A stretch of 64,000 nucleotides of DNA from Kuschelorhynchus macadamiae (taxonomy: Eukaryota > Arthropoda > Insecta > Coleoptera > Curculionidae), in NCBI GenBank assembly GCA_030620095.1, contig JAUTXW010000869.1, positions 717,501-781,500 of the forward strand. Direction: 5' to 3'. Shown here in pieces: positions 22,749 to 35,366 of this stretch; positions within the stretch are counted from its first letter, which is position 1, and the number at the start of each line of letters is the position of its first letter. Both the position numbers and the translations under genes were made by a program. A model generated the notes under the pieces. The model was not told where the DNA came from. It ran no database searches and worked only from the letters and a program-made list of their open reading frames with translations.

Positions 22749-22987
22749 GTGTTTTCATTCCGGGTGTACATCCGTTCACTACTGTCGTTCTGAAAAGAAC
22801 AGTTTTGCTGACGTTTCGCCAAAATCACATTTGGCATTTTCGAAGCTTTCTATTCGGTTCAGTCTCTATTCGGACGCGAGAAAGAAAGCTTCGAAAATGC
22901 CAAATGTGATTTTGGCGAAACGTCAGCAAAACTGTTCTTTTCAGAACGACAGTAGTGAACGGATGTACACCCGGAATGAAAACACAT
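22746..22987. repeat. Near-perfect palindrome (two ~105-bp arms) between (TA)n arrays, hammerhead-related
   Basis: The left arm (22746-22851) and right arm (22883-22987) are inverted copies around a ~31-bp spacer. In the right arm, GCCAAA-TGTGAT-TTTGGC (22899-22916) forms a hairpin followed by GAAACGTC (22917-22924) and AGC. The GCT at 22888-22890 could pair with that AGC as helix I. This is the hammerhead layout, but the place of CUGANGA holds TCGAAAAT, so the core is not intact. No coding sequence. Confidence 0.8.
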
Positions 22988-23020
22988 TGTATTTTTCCAT
23001 CCGTGAAGGAGTAAAAATCA

Positions 23021-23024
<4 letters not shown>

Positions 23025-23084
<60 letters not shown>
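23025..23084. repeat. (TA)n microsatellite
   Basis: Pure dinucleotide run between the palindrome and the left arm of the second Penelope-like element. Confidence 0.97.
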
Positions 23085-23090
<6 letters not shown>

Positions 23091-23221
23091 GGAGTTTCTG
23101 GACCAATTGATTTATATTCTTAGGAGATTTTCTTGGGTTTTTGGTCTGAAATTACCTTTTTGAAAAATAAAACTTGTTTATTCTTCGGAAATCATTTTAA
23201 TTTGTTTTTTTTTCTTTTATT

Positions 23222-23255
23222 CCCAAACGTTTCGGCAACATGCCTTCATCAGTGG
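23222..23255 (-). ncRNA. Hammerhead-ribozyme-like motif, left arm of the second Penelope-like element
   Basis: On the minus strand from 23253: CCA (helix I), CTGATGA (core), an extra A, helix II GGC/GCC with loop ATGTT, GAA, minimal helix III ACGT, then T before TGG, which pairs with CCA. This fits a type I hammerhead with a very short helix III, as reported for Penelope-like elements, where such motifs are thought to work best as dimers. It has the same wording as the plus-strand copy at 27326-27359. Confidence 0.7.
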
Positions 23256-23664
23256 ATTCTAATACAGGTCACTAAAACTAACAAACAATGCTGTTTTGGA
23301 TTCTTACTTATAAACATGTCTACTTTTTTTTTTTTTTTGTTTTGTGTAAGAGGATAAAAATGTTCTTTTATATACATATACATCCATACATAAGTACACC
23401 CCTGCACAGATATATACATATATACAGAAATTTAATGACGTATAACCTAATTAATATTACTTTTTTTTTTATTTTTAAAACAAAACGTTCAAATTGGATG
23501 TATAATTATACTATAACTCACCTAAGAAGGTAAATTTTTTTAATCCATTCACAAATGGGACATATACACTTAAAATTTGTTCTACATATATGTGACAATA
23601 CAGTATATACATACTTAAAACTTCTGACTGACTGACTGAAATTAATTCGATTAATTTGAAAGTA

Positions 23665-24497
23665 ATTTCAAATTCACTATCGAAACTGAAAACAATTCTC
23701 AAATAAACTTTCTAGATATGAAATTACATAATAAGAACAACATTATCGAAACAGAATGGTATACAAAAAGCACATGGTCAGGCAGATATGTAAATTATTT
23801 TTCTCAACATCCAATGAACCAAAAAAAATCACTTATTATCGGGCTAGCCGATAGAGCAATAAAATTAAGCAATGTAAAATATCAACCACAAGCAATAAGA
23901 AAAGCTAAAAATATCTTAATTCAAAATAGCTATCCAAAAAAATTAATTAACTCTATATTTAATTCTAGATTGCATAAAATAAACAGCCCAAATCAAATTA
24001 TACCAACCAAAAAAAATACAGATAAAAATAAGTTTCTATCAATCCCATACGTACAAGGCCTTTCAGAAAATATAAAAACTATTTTTGATAAACATAATAT
24101 AACCGTATGCCACAAAAGTTACACCTTCCAAAAAAAATTTTTTAGTTCCCTCAAAACCCCAACTCCAACCAATCAACAAAACACACACCATATATAAAAT
24201 ACCTTGTAAAGACTGTCCTGGAGTATACATCGGTCAGACTACACAATACCTCAAAAATCGCTTAAATGGGCATAAATATTATATAATAAATAAATAAATA
24301 TAAATTCTTTAACAAAACATGAGAATGAAACATCCCATAAATTTAATTATAAGGACACACAAATCTTAAAAACTGAAATAAATCAGAAAAAAAGGGAATT
24401 CTTGGAAATGATGTACATTAAAAAACACGAAAATTCAATTAATGACAAAACGGAAATTAAAAACTTAAACCAAATATATTACAACGTAATAAAATAA
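23665..24497 (+). pseudogene. Penelope-like element: RT C-terminus and GIY-YIG endonuclease
   Basis: Reading starts inside the RT with FTIETENNSQINFLDMKLHN, then IETEWYTKSTWSGRYVNYFS, the segment after the RT palm in Penelope proteins. After a connector, 24190-24290 gives IPCKDCPGVYIGQTTQYLKN, the GIY-YIG endonuclease start, and 24305-24497 gives TKHENETSHKFNYKDTQILK to the stop at 24495-24497. The RT catalytic part is absent and there are at least two frameshifts or stops (near 24180 and 24290). In intact elements the protein nicks the target and reverse-transcribes its own RNA. Similarity to the first element (787-1953) is clear, but they are different families. Confidence 0.85.
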
Positions 24498-24860
24498 CTG
24501 CATATATTCTGCAATTTTCTCGTAAATCTAAATTTGAATTTTTAATATTAAATAACAATTTGCAAAAATAAAAAAATTGTTCAATTTTCTACATTTTATC
24601 TTAAATGAAATAATAATAGGTACACTAATTACAAAAATATAAAATAAATGCGCTCGTTCCACATACCAAAATAATAACAATATAAAACACCTTGTTTTTT
24701 AACCCAATAAAAACAATATATATGACGAGCAACAGCAGCAAAACGAATTTTAATTTCAGTCAGTCAGTAGTTTTAAGTATGTATATACTGTATTGTCACA
24801 TATATGTAGAACAAATTTTAAGTGTATATGTCCCATTTGTGAATGGATTAAAAAAATGTA

Positions 24861-27046
24861 CAGGGTGTTCCAGCGAGGACTGAACAGGGACCTATTTTCG
24901 ACCTTCCTTGTATTTTGGAAAAATTCAAAATAGCCAATCGATGTATTTTTTCTTGCAGAATCCAAAAATGTCATCGAAAAAATATTTGAACCAGAAACAA
25001 AAGAGTTACGCTATGCATCAGGTGTTTTTTAAATGGAATGTATCGTTTTTTATACGATTTTTGGAAAGAGTGATTTTTTTTATGTCCGTTCTGATTAAAA
25101 GATTTGATTTTGCGATAGCTGTTTATATTACATTTTAATGTTTTACAAACTAAAATTTTAGCTTCACCTGTTTAAAATATACGATAGGTTGGTATAGGTG
25201 ATCAAGGTAAAATGACGTTTGAATGCTTTGTCAATAAAAATTGACATTATTTTAATTATTGTCGAAGTCTTCACCTAAAAAATATATATTTGACTCTGAT
25301 CGAAATGAAATACTCTTTGGACGAGAGACTACAGATTGTTATGCTATTTTACAAGTGCCAAGAAAATGCAAGAGAAGCAAGAAGAAGATTTATTGCAAAT
25401 TTTCCTAGAAATATATCCATCAATACAATTCTAAGGATAAAAAACCTATTTGAGGAAAAAAACTTTACATGATAGAAAAAGAAATATACAAAGAAGAAGA
25501 AATCGAGACCAGGCCATTATAAATTATTTTCAAGTTAATCCAACCAAGTTATTTCGGATGCAGTTCGGGAAGTTCAGTACGGTGGCGGTATAAGGCGCAG
25601 AAGAGTTACCCGAGGGACTGTTCACAGGACTCTGAAAATTCATAAATTTAGGCCTTTTCGTATCCTTCCACTTCAGCACGTAACACAGGCACAAAAAGAA
25701 CTTCGATTCCAATTTGTTTCTCAAATGGTAATTCGGCAAGAAAACGAAGATCCTGATTTATTCAAAAATATTGTGTGGAGCGACGAAGCTACTTTCACAA
25801 CATCGGGAGTATTCAACAGACATAATAGTCACCACTGGGCCGTTGAAAATCCAAAAAAGTTCCAGACTATTAAATTTCAAGGGAGGAATTCTATTCATGT
25901 TTGGCGTGGGATAAAAAACAATACAATTTTGGGACCAATATTTTTTAACGGGACTTTAAATGGGCACAGATATTATGAGTTTTTAGAAAACGAAATTGAA
26001 AATTTTTTGGAAGACTTACCATTGGCAGAATATCAGAATTTAATTTGGCCACATGATGGGGCGCCTCCTCATGCCGTGCATGATGTGGTTCAATTTTTAA
26101 ATCGGCGCCATAACGAATGGATAGGGCGAAATGGAACATATGCTTGGCCGCCCAATAGCCCCGACCTCTCAGTTTTGGATACATTTCTTTGGGGCCATTT
26201 GAAGAACGTCGTATACAGACAACGAAACGAAAATATTCAAGAGATCATGGGAAAAATTGTCGATGAAATAAACCGCCTTAACCAGGAAAATCATATTGTA
26301 ACAGCAAGTTTAGAAAGGCTACAAAGGGATTATCGATGTTGTTTCGAGAAAAACGGCGGTCACATTGAAAACTTATGTTATTAGTAGTTTTATTTTATTA
26401 TTTAATAATTATTTTTTATTGAATTTCTTTTTCTATCATGTAAAGTTTTATTTTCCTCAAATAGGTTTTTTATCCTTAGAATTGTATTGATGGATATATT
26501 TCTATGAAAATTTGCAATAAATCTTCTTGCTTCTCTTGCATTTTCTTGGCACTTGTAAAATAGCATAACAATCTGTAGTCTCTCGTCCAAAGAGTATTTC
26601 ATTTCGATCAGAGTCAAATATATATTTTTTAGGTGAAGACTTCGACAATAATTAAAATAATGTCAATTTTTATTGACAAAGCATTCAAACGTCATTTTAC
26701 CTTGATCACCTATACCAACCTATCGTATATTTTAAACAGGTGAAGCTAAAATTTTAGTTTGTAAAACATTAAAATGTAATATAAACAGCTATCGCAAAAT
26801 CAAATCTTTTAATCAGAACGGACATAAAAAAAATCACTCTTTCCAAAAATCGTATAAAAAACGATACATTCCATTTAAAAAACACCTGATGCATAGCGTA
26901 ACTCTTTTGTTTCTGGTTCAAATATTTTTTCGATGACATTTTTGGATTCTACAAGAAAAAATACATCGATTGGCTATTTTGAATTTTTCCAAAATACAAG
27001 GAAGGTCGAAAATAGGTCCCTGTTCAGTCCTCGCTGGAACACCCTG
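24861..27046 (+). mobile_element. Tc1/mariner-like transposon, 2.2 kb, with ~620-bp terminal inverted repeats
   Basis: It starts CAGGGTGTTCCAGCGAGG and ends in the complement, with TA on both sides (24859-24860, 27047-27048). The inverted arms are about 625 bp (24861-25485 and 26423-27046) and nearly identical. They are so long that the N-terminal transposase code (from 25305) lies inside the left arm and is repeated, inverted, in the right arm. It sits in the right arm of the Penelope-like element. Confidence 0.92.
25305..26384 (+). pseudogene. Transposase of the Tc1/mariner-like element (frameshifted)
   Basis: From the ATG at 25305: MKYSLDERLQIVMLFYKCQE, an HTH region as in insect mariner relatives, up to NTILRIKNLFEE. 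Frames are lost between about 25465 and 25720. The rest is open to the stop at 26382-26384: VWSDEATFTTSGVFNRHNSH (first Asp), LIWPHDGAPPHAVHDVVQFL (second Asp) and WPPNSPDLSVLDTFLWGHLK (third Asp in LDTF by analogy with mariner). I count 40 residues between the second and third Asp, longer than the 34 of classic mariner. The C-terminal half is preserved, the middle is damaged, so the copy is probably inactive. Confidence 0.85.
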
Positions 27047-27325
27047 TACCTTCTTAGGTGAGTTATAGTATAATTATACATCCAATTTGAACGTTTTGTT
27101 TTAAAAATAAAAAAAAAAGTAATATTAATTAGGTTATACGTCATTAAATTTCTGTATATATGTATATATCTGTGCAGGGGAGTACTTATGTATGGATGTA
27201 TATGTATATAAAAGAACATTTTTATCCTCTTACACAAAACAAAAAAAAAAGAAAAAAGTAGACATGTTTATAAGTAAGAATCCAAAACAGCATTGTTTGT
27301 TAGTTTTAGTGACCTGTATTAGAAT

Positions 27326-27359
27326 CCACTGATGAAGGCATGTTGCCGAAACGTTTGGG
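27326..27359 (+). ncRNA. Hammerhead-ribozyme-like motif, right arm of the second Penelope-like element
   Basis: Plus strand: CCA (27326-27328), CTGATGA (27329-27335), extra A, GGC-ATGTT-GCC, GAA, ACGT, T, TGG. It lies downstream of the element's coding part in the same orientation, as expected for a ribozyme that cuts the element's transcript. It is the inverted twin of 23222-23255. Confidence 0.72.
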
Positions 27360-27462
27360 AATAAAAGAAAAAAAAAACAAATTAAAATGATTTCCGAAGA
27401 ATAAACAAGTTTTATTTTTCAAAAAGATAATTTCAGACCAAAAACCCAAGAAAATCTCCTAA

Positions 27463-27676
<214 letters not shown>

Positions 27677-27939
27677 ATATAATAACATTAAACTTTTGAA
27701 TTTTAAATACAACCCCATATCGAATTTTATTCTATTTTGCAGAAATATAAAAATTGCTGTCAAACCATTTTCGAATGGTACGGTATTGAAATAAGAATTA
27801 TAGTCGTAGAGTTAAAAATTGGCGTTTTAAATTTTATTGTATATGATGCCGAAAATGACCACCGTTAATCAGTCTATTTTCAAATTCCCCTGTAACGTTT
27901 GGAACATTTCAGATGACACACTAAGGCAAACATCAGTAA

Positions 27940-28255
27940 TTTTTTATTTGTAAGAGACATTCGCTCCTTTAAGTAATCCCAAAAAAAAATCAAGTGGAGC
28001 AAGGTCCGGCGACCGGGCTGGCCATTTAACAGCTCCACGACGTCCAGCTCGCAGGAAATTTATTATAAAGATACTCTCTGACGGGTTGTCCGCACTTTTA
28101 TTTGCCCGATAATTATCAGAAAATTTATCGAAAAAGTGAAAACTGCTTCTTATATAACTTTTCCCGTAGAACTCAATTCCGCCTTCGGGATTAGTATACT
28201 GGGTCAGGTCAGTCAAAAAGTTATCGGACCCTACTTTATTTTTTTAAAAGGAACA
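27940..28255 (-). pseudogene. Deleted mariner-like transposase fragment
   Basis: On the minus strand, 28065-27945 gives AGRRGAVKWPARSPDLAPLD and FFLG, the third-Asp region of a mariner relative. The same frame continues upstream (28216-28066) with sequence I do not recognise as transposase, so an internal deletion joined two parts. The plus-strand right side ends GGAACACCCTATA, a mariner-type end. Confidence 0.55.
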
Positions 28256-28589
28256 CCCTATATATTTATAGACTATAAAATTTGTCTTTTTTTTCCTTTT
28301 CAAAAATATATAATAGTGTGCACTTTTTCTCAGAAACACGCAAATAAATGACAATTTTCTGAAATTAAATGCATAATTTAATAATAGGCAATGAGTAACA
28401 ATAATAACAATTGTAAGTTACATATTGCTAACAAAGAATTGGATACCTTGCATATAGGGATCTTCTTAAATAAAAATACCTATAGAGTTTTTTAATAATA
28501 GTAAGTTTGTAACAATAGTTCTATAGCACAAAGTAACAATATAACAAACACAAAACATTATTAAAAAAAAGAAAAAACAAAATTTTAAA

Positions 28590-29430
28590 GGTGGTGTTTA
28601 AATTGACGACCATTTTCTCTAATGCAAAATTGGCACATTTTTGTAATTCTTTGAATAGCGTTAAAAAGAACCATTGGTCTCATTCGCAGATTTTGAAAGG
28701 CAAAATTAATTACCTATGGAAGTTCTGCTATGCCATCATATCGTGTTTTATATACTTCATTTCAGTATCATTCATCAGTATATAGCCCCATAAAAAAATC
28801 TAAAATTGAGAAATCTGGAGATCATGGAGACCATCTAACAGGTCCGTTGGTACCTATCCATCTTTGAGGAAAGTTATTATCAAGAAATTCCCCTAAGAGC
28901 CTAGAGTTGTGACTTGGGGCACCATCTTGCTGTAGGTAAACAGCATTATATAGGGCTAATGGAATATTTTCGAGCAGTTCTGGAATAACTTCCTCAAGGA
29001 TTTCTAGGTATCTACGTGCTGTAAGACCTCCTTCAAAAATCATTATAAACTGTCTGCCAAATAACGTTAGCATCAAACAGTGCCCGGCGCTCGGCATCGC
29101 CAGGATGCAAATGTTGCACTATATTAAATGTGTATGGATGATACTTATATTTCTTCAAGATCCTCTGGCTGACCGTCAGTTTTTAGCACACCAATTTCCT
29201 TCTCAATTTTTCTACATGAGGACGAAGGTGTTGCTTCTATATATCCCAAAACATCTATCTCTTTTCTTTCACTGTTCTCTTTGTTGCATGTTTTAGGACC
29301 CGGGTGAACAAATGATCCGTGTTCAACTAAATTTGCTTTTAAACGAGCAAATATCTTAAGAAACGATTGCTTTCTTTCTGGATATCTAACAAGCAAACAC
29401 TTATAATGATAATACATATTTTCATAGCCA
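28590..29430 (-). pseudogene. Mariner-like transposase pseudogene
   Basis: From high to low coordinates: YYHKYKC-like HTH sequence and ERKEIDVLGYIEATPSSSCR (29417-29145), then GGLTARRYLEILEEVIPELL and VYLQQDGAPSHNSRLLGEFL (second Asp), NFPQRWIGTNGPVRWSP and a decayed SPDL block at the 28822 end. The first Asp region is missing between the two open pieces (29098-29144). The C-terminus can be followed with stops to about 28590. A mariner-type end (ACACCCTGCA) lies at about 29731-29740, probably this element's 5' end. Confidence 0.7.
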
Positions 29431-29928
29431 TAATAGCTTACTTACCTTTGGAAATATAATTCCGCGGCTTCCTAAGAATTTTCACTACTCTGTACAAAAC
29501 ATACTAGTATATTTTATTTTTCATAATTTTCGTACGCTGCCATTATTCGAAGAAATTGGTAAATATCAATTAAATATATATACCAAATGAACGTTTATAA
29601 ACTGCTTTATAAACCAAAATTCCATCCAAAAACCGATGAAACATTTATTTTTGTTTGTTGTCATAAACAATATCCAAAACCTCAACTTTCTATTTATAAA
29701 AATAACCCCACAAAAGTACCCAAAATGTGACACCCTGCACATGGTGTTTAAAATATTAAAAAGTTTCCTAAAATGTTAAAGAGTAAAGTACTTTTATTTT
29801 TGAAGATACGCAGATACTAACTTTTGTTAGTTAGAGCTTCATTTATTAGATTTTTTTGAATTCTGTGAAAGTCGTCATTTTTTAAATTTAGTGGTTATTA
29901 AATCAGAGTCAAATTTTGAATAGTGAGG

Positions 29929-29933
<5 letters not shown>

Positions 29934-29981
<48 letters not shown>
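29934..29981. repeat. (TA)n microsatellite
   Basis: Pure run immediately left of a perfect hairpin. Confidence 0.97.
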
Positions 29982-29986
<5 letters not shown>

Positions 29987-30079
29987 GGTTTTGGTTTCGG
30001 GTCTAGCGGTCAGTGGGTAAGAAAAGAGTTTTTTTTTTTCTTACCCACTGACCGCTAGACCCGAAACCAAAACCTTTTT
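29982..30079. repeat. Perfect inverted repeat, 44-bp arms, 10-bp spacer
   Basis: Arms 29982-30025 and 30036-30079 are exact reverse complements. The left arm begins AAAAAGGTTTTGGTTTCGGG and includes CTAGCGGTCAGTGGGTAAG. (TA)n arrays lie on both sides (29934-29981 and 30112-30154). No coding sense and no family recognised. Confidence 0.95.
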
Positions 30080-30107
30080 ATAATTTTATATACGGTCGAT
30101 AATACCT

Positions 30108-30111
<4 letters not shown>

Positions 30112-30154
<43 letters not shown>
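30112..30154. repeat. (TA)n microsatellite
   Basis: Pure run right of the perfect hairpin. Confidence 0.97.
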
Positions 30155-30158
<4 letters not shown>

Positions 30159-30205
30159 ATATGTATATGTATGGCTATGAAAATATGTATTATCATTATA
30201 AGTGT

Positions 30206-30630
<425 letters not shown>

Positions 30631-31310
30631 AAATCGGTAAATTGGCTTTTATACGCAACTTTTCTCATACGGATTTCACCACACACATAACATTTTATAT
30701 ATACATACATAGTTATTTGGTAATAACTACTTACATTATTTAAATATTAAAGCATGTTACTTTTCTTGATAAAGAGAAAATTTCGTTACGAGAAAAGTTT
30801 TCTTACAAGTGCTTTATCTATTTTTGTATTCAAGTACCAGAACTTATAAAATGAGTCTCGTGTTTTTACAAGGTATACAGTATCTATAAAGTTATTGACA
30901 AATAAATATATGTATATATAAACTCTGTGTAATGGAATACGTTACAATTTTCGGTTTTTAAAAAAGATTTTTTTTCATACTTGTTTTGTATATGGTTTTT
31001 GCGACATTTTCACTTCCCTGATAAGAGGGAAGTAACTTATATTGTGTTTGTCTTGCCGGAAGTCACCGGTCTCTTGAATAGTTATATTGCGCATGCCCAA
31101 ATAAGAATTTATGACAATTTACATAACTAATAATCATTCACATTGAAACAACTATAAAATTTACATCTCCAACAACTTTTTTGCAAGATCTAACATGCAT
31201 ACATACATAATATGTATATACAAACATTCATTCCATTACCATACCTCCTACTACAATACCACTACTTCGATACTCCAGTATAGGTGTCATTTTTTTAATT
31301 TGTTTTTTTT

Positions 31311-31565
31311 TTGTTATTTTTATTTTAATATCTTTATTAAACATTTAGTTTAAAAAGTCGCCATTTTGTTTTGCCATATAGAATTGTCAAAATTTAACCA
31401 GTTTGTGCCTGTTTTACCGAAAAGTGAAGTCAATAAGATAATAGAGAAGAAATTTTTTAGGAAAACTAAGGCCATCGGAAACTTGAAGATCTGAAAAATC
31501 TCGGAGGGTGCTTTTTTTCACTATGCAATACCTTACAAGGAAAGTAAAAACTTTTAATTACTGTT
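31311..31565. repeat. Copy of the CCGCCATTTTG repeat with its conserved tail
   Basis: GTCGCCATTTTGTTTTGCCA (31358-31377) and the tail GAAGATCTGAAAAATCTCGG (31482 on) followed by CACTATGCAATACCTTAC match the tail of the interrupted array at 10085-10215 (AAACATGAAGATCTG, AAATCTCGGAGAG, CACGATTACAATACTTA). Both tails come from one dispersed repeat family. Confidence 0.6.
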
Positions 31566-33279
31566 CTGTGTATCTCTAAAAATAAATGTATTTTACTCTT
31601 GAGTTTTTTGAAACTCTGAGCAACCTGTACGTTAAATTGAAAAATAATGATAATTTTGAGACTTTCAAGAAAAGCAAAATTTTTTATTGAGAGTGAGTTT
31701 TTTCGTAAAACCACAATAGAATAGTTTTTTCATTCGTAAAACAACCGAAATTTAACAGTTTGAGATATTTACGTGCGAAATTTAAAACTTTAGGTTGGGA
31801 GAAATTGTAAAATCTAAAGGGCTTGACCAAAACGAATTGTACATTTCGATCTTATTTTTTTATCGTCTATTTCATGGTATTAATTTTCCGTCTTATCGAA
31901 AAATGCAAATTTTGGTGTATATTTTGGGAAACTTGAAAAAATATTTACTTTCAGTGAAAGTTGGTATCATAAGAAAGTTCATAAAAATGTAAGTTATAAA
32001 TGTGCAGTTTGACTTGTTTAAGTCAAGCCGTTTATTTTAGAAAATAGTTAAATTTAGGTATAGAATACTTGTAGATGAAATTGTAAAATCGAAATGAGTT
32101 TAATATACTTTTAATAACCAAGAAACACTTCTATTTAAAGTTTTCTTTTATATTTGTAATAGCTATCGTGATATCGAATAACTACACACTAAATTGCCAC
32201 TCTGTATAAATTTAAAGGTTTTTGTGAAGCCTCTTTAGCTTAGTTACATGCTTGTATGACATTTGATGCGTCCACTGAATTTTTACCCGTGTGTCACCAG
32301 TCTATGAAAATGTTACTAGTCAACAAAGCGAAGACCTTTTTTTATCTTTCGATTTTTAGTAGTTACGGATAAAAGTTATTTGGTTGATAATAGACTATAT
32401 TATGCAGAGATGATGGCTTAAAAACCATGTAAAGTGTTTTTAAATAGAATTCTGTATATTACAACTCAAAAAATATTTGATGTTGTATACCCAATATACC
32501 AGTGGTATGTGAAGTAAGAACATTTGTCATGGACAGGGGAAGCTAAACCTCCCTTTTATATTTTAAATTGTTTAGGATAGAAGAAAAATTTATTAGTCAA
32601 AGGTGGTTCGGTTAATAATGAAATAAGTTATGTATGAAAAATATCGCGTGTTATACAGAAAGATTCAAAAATCACATGCGTGAAGCAGTAAGTGTTTTTT
32701 TAAATAAGTGCCTATATGTTTTATAATACTTAATCATCAACATATTCATATAATTCAAAAATGTAATACAATATACAGTAACCTATTTAAAAAGACCTAC
32801 ACTGTATAACAGTAGATATATGCAAAATATGGTTTATTAAAGTACTCCCTAAAATATTAGATCCTAGCTTTTTGCCTTTTCAATAGGACAATCCTGTTAA
32901 GATTGTGTACATAGTTGCCAGGTGTTATTGTAGAAATATTTTTATGTTTTATGCTTTGTTAATCTCTTCATTTATATAGTGCGATTATGTTGGACCTATT
33001 TCTACCTATACCTTTACTATCTGGCCACCCTGTTTGGAATTAATTAAATGTTTTATAATATAGGTCTGTGACCACAGTTAGTTTCCAAAGATAGTTTTGG
33101 TGCTTACAACGCAAAGTATTTGTTTAATTTTGTTTTAATTATGTGGCGTCCGTGGGGGCAAATTGGAATAATGGCTATCGCAAGAGAAAACATTTATCAC
33201 TTTACACTAAACAAATAGTGAAAAATGTTTGTAAAAAGAAGGCTTAATAAATAAAATGTTTTGCAAGAAAAGAGTGAAC

Positions 33280-34338
33280 TGACAAAAACGCCAATTCCTA
33301 TGATTAAGGATATTGTAGGAACACCATTACTCAGCAACAGGGAAAAACGGAAAGACTTCCAGCACGTCATGTAGACGACTGTGAAAAAAACATTATCAGG
33401 ACAAAAATACTCTCTACGTGTGAAGAGCAGTTGCTATCGACATTGGACAAAATAAAATTAAGATAGGTGCAGGAGGGAACCAAAATACATTGTAGTGGAT
33501 CAACCACTCACAGTTTTAAAAATGAGATTCACATTCCAAAATATTAACAAAAGTAAAGTAATGATGAAATCATTATTTTACTTCAATCAAGATTACGAAT
33601 CCTGTTTTTCATCCTTATCTACAACAAATTAAAAAGTATTATCAAACAATAGTCCAAGAATTTACCTTGATGAAACTTCGGTTCGATGCCCATAATACTG
33701 TGCCAAAAGGGTAGATTGACAGCAGTAAACTAATTGTCAAACCCTCAAATAATGGTAAACGAATAACCAATTTTGCATCCTGGATTTGAAAATGGCCAAG
33801 TTTTAAATTGTTCGAAGCCACAACACAGGAACTTTTTGAAAATTGATTTCAAAACTCACTTTTATGGAGTGTTATCATAGTCGCATACTAAATAAAGTTT
33901 CGAATGCAGTCAACAATAAATCTAAAATACAGGAATATTTGTTAGAAAATCTGTTTTCATTGCTATTGCAAAATGTGATCTTTTGAAAGTTTTAAAGACT
34001 ATAAATTGAAAAAGACACCTGTTTGTAATAGTATGGCCGAGAAAACAGAACACACTGTTTTGCGACTTCCTTTATATTATTGTGTGTTCAATCCTATTGA
34101 AGATTTTTGGCAACAAGTAAAATGAAGAGTAAAGGTACAGAACGTTTCTCCTACTTTGAGTGTGTCAGTGGTTCAATTAATAAAAAAGTTATAAATAGTA
34201 TACCTTGAAAACATGCTCAGTTTCATTCAGCATGTTGCAAAAGTTGAAGATACGTACATTTATGCAAATAATACAGAGCCACAGATAATTACTTTAACTG
34301 ATGACAGTGATAGTGAAGCTAAATTAGGCTTAAGTTAA
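33280..34338 (+). pseudogene. Decayed Tc1/IS630-type (DDE_3) transposase
   Basis: With many stops and frameshifts, the plus strand gives KEKRKDF-like and VDDCEKNIIR pieces (33345-33400), YLDETSVRCP (33675-33705, first Asp region), VLRLPLYYCVFNPIEDFWQQ-like sequence (near 34060-34125) with the Glu of NPIE, and HVAKVEDTYI with an acidic tail TDDSDSE (34235-34315). The layout is that of the insect group whose N-terminus resembles the fragment at 574-786. Wording here corrects for frameshifts, so identification rests on spaced motifs, not on one open frame. Confidence 0.6.
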
Positions 34339-35310
34339 AATATATTTTTATTTGTACAGTATATGTACACGGTCCCCATTTGTCCTCTTGTAAACCCCAT
34401 TTGGAGTTATACTGTATATTTATTTTTAATTTTATGTCATCTTTTATATGCCTTTTACTACTAACTTTTATCCATTTGTTTTTAAACGCACCTACTAAAA
34501 TAAACATCTCCAAAAACATTTATTAATTTTATTTATCTTATGTGCATTAATGAATAAAATGCTCAAGTCCGTTATTACAACCTTTCACACATAGATGGCC
34601 AGAATGTCTTTATTGCCAATTTACAACTGCAAAAGTCAGGATCTGATATTTTGGGATGTACTGTAACTTTTTCCCTATCCTCGGTAATTTAAAACATAAA
34701 AGAGTGGGTTACGCTTCCTTGACTAGCCACGTTTAAATGTTATTATTTCCAAAACAGTTTAGTTCAGTTATATGTCTTATGTCCGGAAGCATTCTTAACA
34801 TTGTTCGTAGAAATCAAATATGTAATAAGATATTTTGGGTATTATTTGAAAAATTGCACTTGATTCCCGTCTAAGATTTTTTGGCCACCAATACAGTGTA
34901 TTATCAACCCAGTAGCATTTGTCCATAACTGTTCGTCTATCTTCAATTATTTTATAAATAAGGGGGGTCTCGCTTGTTGGATTAGCCTCATTTAGTTAAA
35001 AGGGCAAAAAATAATACGCTTTCTTAGGGATATAATTTTATTCAAGCAACATGGCAGGTCAATAATACTATTGCGGCATACTTAATGAAACAGAGATGTT
35101 GACACTAGGTTAATTAAATATGTCATTTTTACTAGTTTTTCCTTTTTTTAACACTGCTTATATGAATGTTCGCTTGCATGAGTGGCTCTTTATGTGTTCA
35201 ATTTTAGAATTTTAGCACAAAACCATTTTATGTTAGCGAAACCAAGCATGTTCTGCGATGCGGGTTTTTAATTATTCTCCATGTATGCGTCTTTGTGTGC
35301 TTTTAATGAA

Positions 35311-35314
<4 letters not shown>

Positions 35315-35362
<48 letters not shown>
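35315..35362. repeat. (TA)n microsatellite, left flank of a mariner-like element
   Basis: Pure run ending at the TA that precedes GGGTGATTCACG. With the run at 38140-38215 it was one array before the insertion. Confidence 0.97.
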
Positions 35363-35366
<4 letters not shown>

